DNA from: Aedes albopictus | Taxonomy: Eukaryota > Arthropoda > Insecta > Diptera > Culicidae | Direction: 5' to 3' | Assembly (NCBI RefSeq): GCF_035046485.1 | Contig: NC_085137.1 | Location: 480,804,252-480,868,251 of the forward strand | DNA: 64,000 bases | Part shown: one piece after another, positions 22,001 through 33,400 of the stretch | Layout of the letters: each line of letters starts with the position of its first letter | How positions within the stretch are numbered: position 1 is the stretch's first letter | Notes under the pieces: model-generated | Database searches by the model: none | What the model was told of the DNA's origin: nothing | The model's input: the letters and a program-made list of their open reading frames with translations, nothing else | Program-made: the position numbers and the translations under genes

Positions 22001-23500
22001 ATAGAACTTTTACACGCAGACGGGTGCACTTCGTCAACACAAAGATGAAAACTTATAATTTGCATGATTTGAATTCAGGCTTTTCGAAAGAAATACAACT
22101 TGGAAAAAACATTAATACAACTAATTTAAAAGGGGCGTGTCTAACTGACATGATCGTTCACCATGCAAAACGTATTTAATAACAATGCATCTATGATTCA
22201 AAATTCTTAAATTCAATCCAAATATGAACTATGCAAAGATGAATGCGATAGTTGAAAATAATTCTGTCTTGATGGACAAATTATGGAAACGGTCATGCTC
22301 AGTATTGATACAACTGCTTCACCTGCAGCTCAAGATTTATGGTGAAACTCAGGATTTTGCTTTTCCAAAACAAACGCGCTTCAGAGTGGAATTGAAAAAT
22401 GAAATTAAAATTATTCAAATTATTCAATTTTGTTGGGCAATTTGAAATTGACGCAAAGAATCAACATGGCAGACTTTTCAAGAAACTGACAGTGCTGTAC
22501 GAAAGTTTTATGACCAACTTAAATATCATACATAACTATAGCTGAGCGTTATGTGGATTACGGTTTTGAAGAAATTTGATTACATTATTCATTAAAAAGC
22601 GTTTACTTTTTTGCATTATAATAACACAGCAAAGTAAATTTCTGTCATGTAAAATTCATTTATTCATATTTTGAGTCGGTACTGTTCTGTAAAACAAATT
22701 TACAAACAACTCATTAAGAAAAACTTATGATAACAATTATAATACGTCTTAAAAACAATTTTTCAACACATTCACAAATAAGTTATAATTATGTTTTGCG
22801 GCAACCATTCAAACACCAATATAACTAAATTATAACTTACGACTTTGCGAACAAAAAATCTATCAAAACGTCAAAATTTGTTGTTATTGTTTAGTCTATC
22901 TTATCCAACTGAAGCAAAATTTTACTGATAAGAGAATTTGGTTCCCATATTGTGTATGTCAATGGTGCAAAATAGTGTCTGCTGGATGAAAGTGATTTTA
23001 GTTTCATTGCATCTATTAAGGTAAACTTCGAACAACTAATGTTTGGAGCACGTCAGGTGCGAGCTCCGAGCATTCTTGTTTTCCCTTGCATGTGCCGTGG
23101 TGAATTTTCTACTTCATTGGATCGGCCTGACAATATTGAAATCTAGTTTAACTGAGATCTCAATGATTTCTCAACATGTGTTGCATCATAACAAAACGTC
23201 GTTTTCTCCAAAAAATTCAGATCGTGAAGTATTGAAAACCGAATTGGAATTCGCGAAGCGAAATATTGTAGTAAACATTGCATTCATTGCTTTCGTATTT
23301 TGATTGGTAGGATGTGTATAGTTCGAATTATGTTGTATAATTGTGCGATCAAAGTATTGGAGACATGATGAAGTCACAGATATTTTGTTTCGCTATTTGT
23401 CCTCGACGAACTTTATAAATGCTTGGTTATAACACCAGATGTTCTCCGATTCGGTTATAATACAGTTATATGACATCTTTTTGGAATAATTATTTCTCAA
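22001..23500. other. Non-coding AT-rich stretch
   Basis: Only short frames without family features. Nothing further seen. Confidence 0.35.
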
Positions 23501-24600
23501 GATGTTTTCTGTGTTACTTGGGTTTGGAATCCCCACAGGAATTTCCACGGGAATTTTCTTCTGGGTAATCCATGAGGCTTCTGCTGGATTCCCCCCAGAA
23601 TCTTCTTTGAAATTTCTCCCGGATTTTTTTACTGGGATTTCCCAAAAAACTTCTTCCAAGATGTTCTTCTGGGTTTCCACCATCTGAGAATTCTTCAAGA
23701 TTTCCTTTTAAAAATTCTCCATAAATTATAGCAAAACTCATAAAAGTTCCTTCTGAGACCTTTCCTGGAGTTTCTACTGGAAATCTTCCAGGAATTCTTT
23801 CTAAAAATCCTCCAGGATTTGCTTGGCGCCCAGGAGTTCTTTTTGAACTTACTTATGGGAATCTTTCAGGAGTTTCTTTTCCTCAGAATTCACAGTATTC
23901 TTCCCTAGTATTATTCCAGGAAATCTGGTATCTGAAATACATGTATATCAAGGAATTTCTCCTGAAGTATTTCCTGGGAAATTCCTACAGGAATCCATAC
24001 ATCCTAAACTAGGCTCAGGATTTTCTCACAGGTTTTACTGGAATTCCTTCAAAAACTCCTTCTGGACAGCTGCTAAGAATTCCTTCTGGAAATCTATTAG
24101 GAGAAAGAAACTTTTTGAGGGAATCTCCCGATGTATTTTCGTGAAGAATCCGCTGCAGAAATTCCTGAAGGTATCTCCACATGGCATTCCTGAATTAACC
24201 AACAGATGAAGTATCTGAGGATATCCTTAGAAGGAATTCCCGAAACGATCTCCAGATAGACTTTCGATAGGAATTTCTACAATAAATTTCTAGAAGAATC
24301 TACAAGAGGAAATTCTTGAGAAATTCCTATAGAAAATCTTGGAAAATCGTCATTAAGAATTCCTGGAGCTATCCGTAGATGAAGCTCGTGCAGGGATTCC
24401 CAGAAAAATATTCTGAAGGATTTCCCACATGGAGTTGCTGGTGGAACTCTCAAATTGTGGAGGAGTCCGTAGATTTGGAAAAATCTTCCAAAGGAGTTTC
24501 TGGAAGATTCTTCAAATGGATTTCCTGGAAAAAATCACTGCAGGTATTCCTGAAGGAATCCACAGATGGAAATTCTAGCGGAAATCACCGATGATAAATT
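23500..24600. repeat. 12-bp-period repeat with internal polarity switch
   Basis: From 23500 to about 24080 the + strand is pyrimidine-rich (GGAATTTCTTCTGG-type words). From about 24100 to 24600 it is purine-rich (GGAATTCCTGAAGG, AGAAATTC). It is the same repeat family as 31-36 kb but more diverged. All frames within are by-products. Confidence 0.6.
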
Positions 24601-24767
24601 CCGAACTGACTCCAACTTCAAGAGAATACAAGAACCACCGCCAATCTGCCTGCCTCCATAAACAGTTCAACAGAAGAAATTAAACCTGGAGGATCACGAT
24701 CGGCGTTCGACGTCACAAGCGGCGTTCTGTTTAGGCTGCGACCAAAGTTGATCACTGTAAGACTACA

Positions 24768-24990
24768 TAGGGAACCGAGCTATAGCTATGTATATATGGG
24801 AAGTGGCTTCTATTTTGGGTACTTTCCGCTAAAACTCAGTCAACTTTAACCAATTGACACAGTTTTTGGAACGCGGTGAGATTGGTATAGTGTACAGAAT
24901 TTTAAGTGAATTGGTTCAAAATTTACTGAGTTATAGCGGAAAAGAGCCCAAAACAGAAGCCACTGCCCAAAGAGCTTTGTATTTACCATA
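24768..24990. mobile_element. Foldback MITE, about 223 bp, copy 1
   Basis: Nearly the whole element is an inverted repeat around AGTGGCTTCTATTTTGGG, AACTCAGT and CAATTGACACA, with complements on the other side. It starts at TA-GGGAACCGAG. It is the same family as 47903-48127. Confidence 0.7.
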
Positions 24991-26638
24991 TTCTTTTTGA
25001 AAAAAAAAAATAAACTGGCTTTGACACAAACTCAATGGAAATTCTAATACCGCGATTAACAGTACAGATTGCAATTCTGCTACAGGTAACCGACTATGTA
25101 CATGTGCCATGATTCTGGCTAGGATGCGCTATAATTTGTAAGGGACTTGAGTAGCTGCTCCTTTTTAGAAATTTAGTTTACCCTATTCAATTTAAGCTCG
25201 TACAAAAATGGTTTCTTCATAGAGAAACAGATATTTCTCTTAAAATTAAAGTTTCGAAGTCACGAAAACCCAACCACTCAATTCTAATCATGCTTCCCAA
25301 AGCGCTCACTAGGTGGCTGTTGAGGTAGGTATGCATGGAGTGTTGTGAACATAGTGAACATAGTGAGTCAACATCACTCAAAACCAACGAGAGCGCCTTG
25401 AGCAAGCGATTTGCGAACAACAGAGTATTTGAACATTCGTACTAATTGTAAAAAATATGAATTTTGGAAAGTGAGTAGAGCGAGACGTCTATTTGTCTGT
25501 GGTATAAATTTGGACCAGCAAATAGATAGTCAGTGAAGTTTTCCCAACGCGAGAAAGCTAAAAGGAAACAAAAAAATGATTGGCTCGATTTTTCGGGATG
25601 ACATTTTTTTTTTTCGACTGCCCGGATAATCGAGTGTGACCTATCAACATTTAACTTTTCAACGATTTTGACAAATAATTTCAAAAGGAAATAACTCGAA
25701 AAGGCCTGTTGATCTAAGAAATAAATACACAAAATATTAAACTAATTAATTAATTACTAATACATAAATACATAAATAACTATTGAGAAATAAATAACAT
25801 TCAAAAGAAAAAAAATCTGAAGCATCAAAAAGATAAAAGAAGTGTTGTTTTTCTAACACAAGAAAAAAAAAAAAAGATAGTTCAAAAGAGCCATCCAGTT
25901 TCTATCAAGTTTGTTTCGCTTATCTGTTTATTTCATATGTATGTACAAAGGTGTTTTAAGTAGCCTGCTGTGTGGCGCAATATTGAAAGTGAAACCAACC
26001 ATCCAGTCAGTGTTAGCCTCAGACAAGTGGCGTCAATCAATGAACGAACATCATCTAGCAGTACGCAAAACCGGTTCAATTTTGCTACGCACGCATAACA
26101 TTCGCGCTCGTTCCCTTATTCGCCTATTGCGTTTTCTTAAAACGTTGAGCTCTGTGTTGCTCACACAGACATCACGTGATATAACATTGATACCGGTACC
26201 TATCGGTGTGTGGCGTTGCTGATAGAAATGTTGCAATTCTGCATTGAGTAGGTGCCCAATTAACTACTTGTTGCTATAATAACACATGCAAAAGCATACA
26301 TTAGGGGAGAAAAAGCACCCTCACTCGCTGACCTTTATCGCGGTACAGCGCTAAGCGCGATTCGCAAACCTCACCCTGACCGATAAATCCAAAGTGTATG
26401 TAGTAGGTAACACGCTAATCTTTGGTCTAGGTGTTAGATTTCTTCGTATCCACAAATTTCGACCGGCTTCACGCATACCGAAAGTCGATAGATAAATTAT
26501 TATTAGGGGGATCGAATGTGAAATGCCCCACTACTTCAAGGCAAAACGGCTTCCATTCCATAGTTTAATCGAATCTCAAAATTTGGTAATGCACTGAAAA
26601 TAAACTTCTGACGGCTCAGGCGTCAGACATGTGCATCT
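24991..26638. other. Non-coding stretch
   Basis: It contains a relic end of the CGATTATCCGG MITE family (about 25588-25645) and a more GC-balanced island at 25900-26250 whose frame shows no family features. No gene called. Confidence 0.35.
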
Positions 26639-27285
26639 GGGCATTTTTTATTATCTAACGGGTTTAAGCCGAAGGGTCTCAGATTTTCATAAAACTTTTT
26701 CCACAGGCAGGACTCATGAATAAATGAATTGAAAAAAAATAGAAAAAATCAGGTTTGCCTATTTTCCCGGAAAACTCAAGTAAAAATTTCTTGTTTTTCA
26801 CTACTACTTACTTTGAAAAATCATAACTCAAGAACGAAGCATCGTTGAAACAAAGTTTTTTTAGATGCACTTTTTTTCGTTTTTGAGTTATGGCCAATTT
26901 TGTTAAAAAATGTCCAAGTGCCATTTAAGCCTTTTTTGAAAAATCATAACTCAAGAACGAAGCATCGAAGAAACAAAGTTTTTTAATAAAATGAAAGCAA
27001 CAAAAAAAATATGAAGTGGAAAAAGTTTTCCACAAAATTTTCCACCGTTGAGAAAATTTAAATTTATGCTTTGTTTCTACGATGCTTCGTTCTTGAGTTA
27101 TGATTGTTCAAAGTAAGTAGTATCAGGGGAAAACCAAAAATTTCTACCACAGTTTTCCGGGAAATAGGCGAACCTGAATTTTGCTCATTTTTTTCATATA
27201 TTTATGAGCCCTGCCTGTGTAAAAAGTTTCATGAAAATCTGAGACCCTTCGGCCCAAACCCGTACGGTAATAAAAAAAAAATCCC
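26639..27285. mobile_element. 647-bp inverted-repeat element, short relative of 10092-11477
   Basis: It starts GGGCATTTTTTATTATCTAA and ends in the inverted counterpart (CCGTACGGTAATAA ... ATCCC). It has the same CGAAGGGTCTCAGATTTTCA subterminal block and the same internal ATAACTCAAGAACGAAGCAT module. A perfect 5-bp duplication CATCT flanks it (26634-26638 and 27286-27290). Confidence 0.8.
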
Positions 27286-27290
27286 CATCT

Positions 27291-28204
27291 ATCAAGCATG
27301 CGCGATGCGTTTGACCTTCGGCTCTCCGATTAGCAGTCAGTGGTCGAGTTGGAAAATTATCCCCAATCCATGCGACACGGTTAAACCCATCTTTGGATCA
27401 CACGCTATGCTAATTAACCGCGCCAAAGTCCGAAATCCGCGCAATAGCCAAAAGCGTAGCTAAGAAGGGGTTCCAAGGTTACGAGCAACTCCTGGAATTG
27501 TTCTGACACATGCATGACATAAATTTTCTTAAGAATTGCCGTAACTACACATTGACTACCGAATGGCATATGTTTCCGAAAAAATGGAATGTTGATATCT
27601 CAGGCTCAACCTAGTAGAGTTAAGTCCTAGCTACGCCACTATCCCAAGTCTAGATCGCATAATCTCGCGGTCACCGTGAATAGTTATCGTGTGTTAAATC
27701 TCCCAGCGTTCACCGGAGCGGATAAATAGCTTCAACGCGACCATTTGGCTTTCCGGATTTTGCAGCATTTTGATAATTTTTGAAGACGATAATTGTCTCG
27801 ATTTTTGTTGTCATTCGTGTGGATGACATTTTTTTTTGCAGAACATACTCAACCCAACCTGACTATGAACAACAACCGCCGACGGACGACACATCTTGAC
27901 GGTGAAACAATAGGTTTTATATAACGGTTTTACATCGCTACCGTCGTCGTCGTCGTCCTACCTACTAGGCGTAGTTAATGAAAACCTTGAAACGTGAAGT
28001 GGCACTTACGATGCGTGTCCATAAATTCAATCGTCGATTGCGTTTGTGGCATTCCCTACAAACATCCAACAATGCAGTTGCCGTTGTTCGAATTGGTTGA
28101 ACGCCTAGGAAGAATGCAAATAAAATCATTACCGATGAGGGAAGCGTTGGGCACGACATGATTCAAGCGCATTGATTAATCTGGTAACAGGGTTAAAAAG
28201 ATCC
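27291..28204. other. Non-coding stretch, unique
   Basis: Moderate GC, no recognisable gene. It includes a CTAGCTACGCCACT motif (about 27629) of a kind seen at transposon ends. Confidence 0.3.
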
Positions 28205-28278
28205 CGCCCCCGGGTGGGCTCGAACCACCATCCTTCCGGGAAACAGCCGAACGCGCAAGCCGGTGGCGCCACGGAGGC
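28205..28278 (-). tRNA. tRNA-Asn(GTT)-like gene or pseudogene, 74 nt
   Basis: The minus strand folds as a full cloverleaf: 7-bp acceptor stem GCCTCCG/CGGGGGC with one G-U, 4-bp D stem GCGC/GCGC, 5-bp anticodon stem TTCGG/CCGGA, anticodon loop CTGTTTC with GTT at the anticodon, and T arm GGTGG-TTCGAGC-CCACC. The total of 74 nt equals tRNA-Asn, whose acceptor and T arm it matches. A TTTTT pol III terminator follows at 28198-28194. Oddities: T instead of the expected A at position 37, C at position 38, and a substituted D loop that keeps only the GG. These suggest a diverged or dead copy. A SINE head is an alternative, but there is no SINE body. Confidence 0.6.
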
Positions 28279-28769
28279 TATGTGAAAGTAAGAAGTCTTT
28301 TGAATTACATCTAACTGTGCACCCACGACCACAATAATCAACGGCAGGCTAAATATAGATAGCCTCTTGCCATTTCACAATGTTGCAATACTGATTAATA
28401 AAAATAGATTACCTTTATCCATTTCAAAATATTTCAACGCTGACTGATAAACGAAAGATTAAAATAGGGGACCGTGGTTCACAGTGCTACTTTACTTTGT
28501 TAGAAGGCCGGCATCAGAAGCACAATATTCATCCATTTGGGACATTTATGTCATCGCCATGATGAAAGCTAATTTCATCAACTACATACCCGGTTTAAGG
28601 ATTGTAGGGGCCTGGCGCCGGCGCCGCAGCGGATGTGGAGGCCCCTCGGATCTACAAAAGCGATGAGCACCCTCAACATGTAGGGGCCCGGGCCATGGAT
28701 CAAGCAGATATTTCCAGCAAGCCGACGTTTTTGATAAGATGCTGCAAATTCCATATAGACACGCATAAA

Positions 28770-29110
28770 ATCGATGCTAAAATTCATACAGAAATTCTCC
28801 CACAGAGATTTCCCAGGAATTTTAGATCTTCTTTAGAGATATCTTGGAATGTTATCAAGGATTTTTCAAAAGATTCCAACGGTATAGTTTCACGATATTT
28901 TTCATATTATTCCGTCTTGAATTTCTTCCAAAGGTTCTTCCGGATTTTTTTTTTTTCAAGATTCGAACAAATCTTTCCTCTTTGAGAATCCTTGGAGCTC
29001 ATGCCAATTTATTTGCCCTGGAGTTTTTCAAGGGGATTCTGCGAAATTTCTACCTGAGGTTTTTCCAATATGGTCCCAGAAAACCTCACGGGATTTTCTC
29101 CGGATTTCCA
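28770..29110. repeat. 12-bp-type repeat, pyrimidine-rich tract
   Basis: AGAAATTCTCCC, GATTTCCCAGGAATTTT and similar words. Degenerate member of the 31-36 kb family. Confidence 0.45.
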
Positions 29111-29127
29111 CCTGCGTTTTCTCCAAT

Positions 29128-29763
29128 GGAACAAGACCAAATCGTTGGATGTAAACACGGTCAACCATTCCAGCTTTACGGTAGCTGGGCAATCAGTGGA
29201 GAATGTTGAAAGCTTCCAATATCTTGGTAGCCAAATGGCGGCACCAAGATCGACATAGCTGCACGGATCAAGAAGGCGAGAGCTGCTTTTGCGAGCTTAA
29301 GAAATGCATGGAAAAACAACCAGATTAGTCGACGCACCAAAATCCGAATTTTCAACTCGAACGTGAAATCTGTGCTGCTATACGCCAGTGAAACCTGGTG
29401 TGTATCAGTGGAGAACACTCAACGGCTGCAGGTCTTCATCAATAGATGCCTGCGGTACATAATTCGTGCACGGTGGCCTCACAGCTAGATCTCCAACGTG
29501 GAGCTCCATCGTCGATGTCATCGAAAGCCGATAGCGACAGATATTCGGGAGCGAAAGTGGAGGTGGGTCGGCCACACTCCACGCAGGGGCGGAAACGAAA
29601 TCTGCAAACAAGCGTTAGACTGGAACCCAGCAGGACATCGCAGCAGAGGCAGACCCAGAGGCTCATGGCGGCGCAGCCTCAATAACAAAATCAAGCAAGT
29701 CGACAGAAATTTGACCTGGCCACAGATCAAGGCGATGGCTGGCAATCGCCCAGGATGGAAATA
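29128..29763 (+). pseudogene. 5'-truncated RTE-clade LINE, polymerase C-terminus
   Basis: Ordered blocks visible across frames: Phe-Gln-Tyr-Leu-Gly-Ser-Gln-Met-Ala, Ala-Arg-Ile-Lys-Lys-Ala-Arg-Ala-Ala-Phe, Leu-Leu-Tyr-Ala-Ser-Glu-Thr-Trp, Trp-Arg-Trp-Val-Gly-His-Thr and Gly-Arg-Pro-Arg-Gly-Ser-Trp-Arg-Arg. The last two are typical of RTE-type elements. At least two frameshifts and one stop interrupt them. Coding ends at 29760-29763 and is followed by an A-rich tail (29762-29772), consistent with the element's 3' end. The catalytic core is absent. Confidence 0.85.
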
Positions 29764-29804
29764 AAAAAAAAATCTTTCAATTTGGCCATCTGCACCCCGG
29801 GCAT

Positions 29805-29865
29805 GGGCGTAGCCAGAGCGGGGCAGGGGGGCCGTGCCCCCCCCCCCCCCTGGCCGCCAGATTTA
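29805..29865. repeat. GGGCGTAGCCAG motif with 14-C run
   Basis: GGGCGTAGCCAG (from 29813) precedes a G-rich segment and 14 consecutive C (29837-29850). A counterpart on the other strand lies at 36616-36655 (20 C, then GGCTACGCCC). Probably the decayed terminus of a transposon family. Confidence 0.45.
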
Positions 29866-30120
29866 TTTTTTAATATCTAGTCAACTCAAACATTATCAAT
29901 AATTCAAAGTTCCAGAAAAAAATTCTCAAAAAAATATTATTTAGGTGTTTGTCCATAATTATTAAACCTTTTTTACTCGATAACCACTGGAAATTTCACC
30001 GAATATTTCTCCAAGATAACTACTTCAATCTTATCTAAGATTTTTTTTTACCAAATAACAAGCTTGGTTAAGGGCGGACGGGACGGTCGAGAAAATATCC
30101 GCCATTGCTCTGTTGCTACT

Positions 30121-30249
30121 AAGATGGTAATCTCAGATTCTACTTCATATTTTGCAACAAAAACCTATCATTGTGTATGCTCACTTGCAGTGCATATGCT
30201 GATTGGTTTTCAGCATCTTCAGTGCGATAGGTCTCGAGATTACCATCTT
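30121..30249. repeat. Small inverted repeat
   Basis: AAGATGGTAATCTC at 30121-30134 and its perfect complement at 30236-30249, about 100 bp apart. MITE-like, borders uncertain. Confidence 0.5.
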
Positions 30250-30479
30250 CAAAATCGCGAGGCAAATTGTTAGAAAGAGAGGCAAGATAGGAAAAATAAC
30301 ACGGCATCCCGTTTCACCTTAAATGGCTAAATTTTATGTTGTTTATTCATGGAATACAAAAACAGAATGCCAAGTTTTCCAGATATGCCGGAACCGGTTC
30401 CGGTAGATAAAACAAAGGTCTTTGTCGAACCATATGCTGCTATAGAGTGCAGTTATGTGCTACTGCAACACGAATTTTC

Positions 30480-33400
30480 ACAAGTATTTAATTCAAAAAA
30501 ACGTCATGCTAAGAGCAATACACCTGAGATTTCTTTACGAATACTTTCAATGACACCTTCAAAAATTCCTTTAGGCATTTATTCATGAACTTCTTCAGAG
30601 ATTTTTTCAGAAATTTCGCAAGGGACTTCTCCAAGAGTTTCTCCTTCGTTTCTCCTTCCATCGACATCTTTCAGGGTTCCGATTGTGATTGTTTCAGGTT
30701 TTGTTCCATGAAATGCGTCAAGAATTCCTCCCACGATTCCTTCAGTTTTTTTTTATAGATACTTCTGCAAGGATGCATCGACGAATTCCTCCAGGATTTT
30801 TTTCATAGCTTCCTTCAGTGATTCCATCATAGATTGCTCCAGAGAATTTTTCAAGAGTTCCGCTATGGGTTACACCTCCGGGAATTCTTCCTGGGATATC
30901 TATAGAGATACCTCCAGTGATTGTTCCAGTGTTTTTTCGAGGATTCTCAAAGGAATGTCAACAGAATTCATTTAGGTATTTCTGCAAGTGTTCCTTCAGA
31001 GATTTCTTTAAGAATTTCTTCATATATTCCTTCAAGAATTCCACTAGAGATATAATTCAATCTGGAATATGTAATTCAAAATATTTCAGCAGGAGTATCT
31101 TCCAGAAGCCCTTACAGGAAATTTTATCAGAGATTTGCTAAAAAAATCCAGGAGTTTCTTAAAACATTGTACAACCTTTCTTTTTTGAGTCCATCCAAAG
31201 ATTCCAACAATAATTCGACCAAAAATTATTGCAGACATGCATTCCTCCATATTTTTTTCCAACACAATATTTTTCAGTAATTTGTGAAGAAAGTTTTCCT
31301 GGGATTTCCCAAGGAATTCCTCATGGGATTACTTCCTGGATTCCTCATGGGTTTTTCAGTAATTCCTCCATGTTTTCCTTCAAGAACTCCTCCAGGGATT
31401 CACACGGGAATTTCTTCTGTGTTCCTTTCAGGAACAACTCAAGGGATTATTTAAAAAATCCTCGAACGATTCCCCTAGGAACACTTTTTAAAGAGTTCCT
31501 CTTGAAATTCTTTCAGGAATAAATCCAGTACTTCCTCCATGGACTGTTTAGGGATTCCTTAAGGAATGCCTCTAGGAATTGCTTCCGGGATTCCGCCTTG
31601 GATTTCTTCAGAAGCTTCTGCAGGGATTCCTTCAGGAACTGCTGCAGGGATTCCTCATGGAATTCCTCCAATAACTCTTCTAAGAATTCCTTCAGGATTT
31701 CTCCAAGGATTCCATCTGCAATTTCTTCAGGAGTTCTTCCTGGGATTCCTACAGGATTTTCACAAGGGATTCCTCCACGAATTGCTTCAGAAATTCCTCC
31801 AGGAATTATTCCAGGGATTTCTTTGGGAAGTGCTGCAGGGATTCCTCTAAACAATCATCATGGGATTCCTTCAGAAATGCCTCTAGAGATTCCTCCAGGA
31901 ATTCTTCTAGAGATTCCTCCAGGAGTATTTCCAGAGATTCCTCCGTTAATCATATTGGCATTTCGCTAGGATATCTTCCAGGAATTCCTCCATGGATTCC
32001 TCCAAGATTTTTTGCAGGGCTTAACTCGGGAATACCTTCTGTGATTCTTTCTGGAACAATTTATTTTAAAATTTTCTACATAGATTCCTCCAGGAAATAA
32101 TTCAGTACTTCCTCCAGGAACTGTTTAGGAACTCCTCTTGAAATTGCTTCCGGGATTCCTTCTGGAGTTTTATCAGAAGAACTCTTCTGAGGATTCTTCC
32201 AGAATTTATCCAAGAATTCCATCTGCGATTTCTTCAGGAATTATTCCTGGTATTCCTCTACGAAGTTCTTAAGAGATACATCCACGAATTTCCTCAGGAC
32301 TTCCTCTAGGAATTGAATTTCATCTTGAGATTCCTCCAGAAATTCCGCCTGAAATTCTTCTAGAGATTTCTCCAGGAGTTCTTCTGGAGATTCCTTCAGG
32401 AATTTCTGCAGGTATGCCTCTAGGATATCCTCCAGGGATCCCTCCAAAAATTCCTACAAGATTTCTTTTTCAGAGATTCCTCCAAGAAATCCTCCAGGTT
32501 TTCCTCAATGCATTCTTTCAGAACTTCCTCCAAGCATTCCTCCAGAGATTCCTCTAAGAATTGCTTCCGGGATTATTCCAAGAATTCCTACAGAAAATTA
32601 TCCAAGAAATCTTCAAGGGATTCCTCTAAGGATTTTTTCCAGAGACTCCAACAGGAATTCATCCAAAGATTTCTGAAGGAATTACTTCAGGGTATCCTCC
32701 AAGAATTCCACTAGGGGTTCTCCTAGGCATTCTTCCAAAGATTCATCCTTGGATTCTTGCAGAGATTTCACCAGGAATTTTTTCAGCGATTCCTCCAGCA
32801 ATTCGACCAGATATTCCTCCCGAAATTCCTCCAGGTATTCTCCAGGAGTTGTTCCAAGAGTTGTTCCAGGAGTTTCTACTGGGATTGTTTCCGGAATTCT
32901 TCCTGGGATTCCTTCAGAAATCCACGCAGGCATTCCTCCAGGATTTCATCCATGAATTTCTCCAGGGTCTCCTCTTCAGGGATTCCTCCAGGTATTTTAC
33001 CAGGGAATAATAAAAGAATTTCATCATAAGTTATGTCAGTAAATCATCCAGGAATTTCTCTAGGAAATCCTTCAGGGATTCCATCAATTTTCTTTAAAAA
33101 TGTATTCTAAAAATTTTTCACGAATTACTCCAAGATTTCTTGTACATTTACCTACAGGCATGGATTCCTCTAGGAATTTCGCTAAAAAATTCTCCAGGAG
33201 CATCTTCAGGGATTTTTCCAGGTATTTCTCCACGAATTTCCTCAAGAATTCCCCCAAGGATTCCTTCCGAAATTTCTTCGAGGATTTCTCCAGGATTTTT
33301 TCCAGAAATTTCCCGTGAAATTCCTCCAGAAATTTCTCATGGGATTTTTTTCAGAAATTTCTCCCAGAGTTCCTCTAGGGATTCCCCCAGAAATTCATCC

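Noticed and set aside
27965..28159. 64-codon minus-strand frame with a hydrophobic start after an internal Met
   Set aside because: The hydrophobic segment is short and followed by basic residues. No polyadenylation signal or family features were seen.
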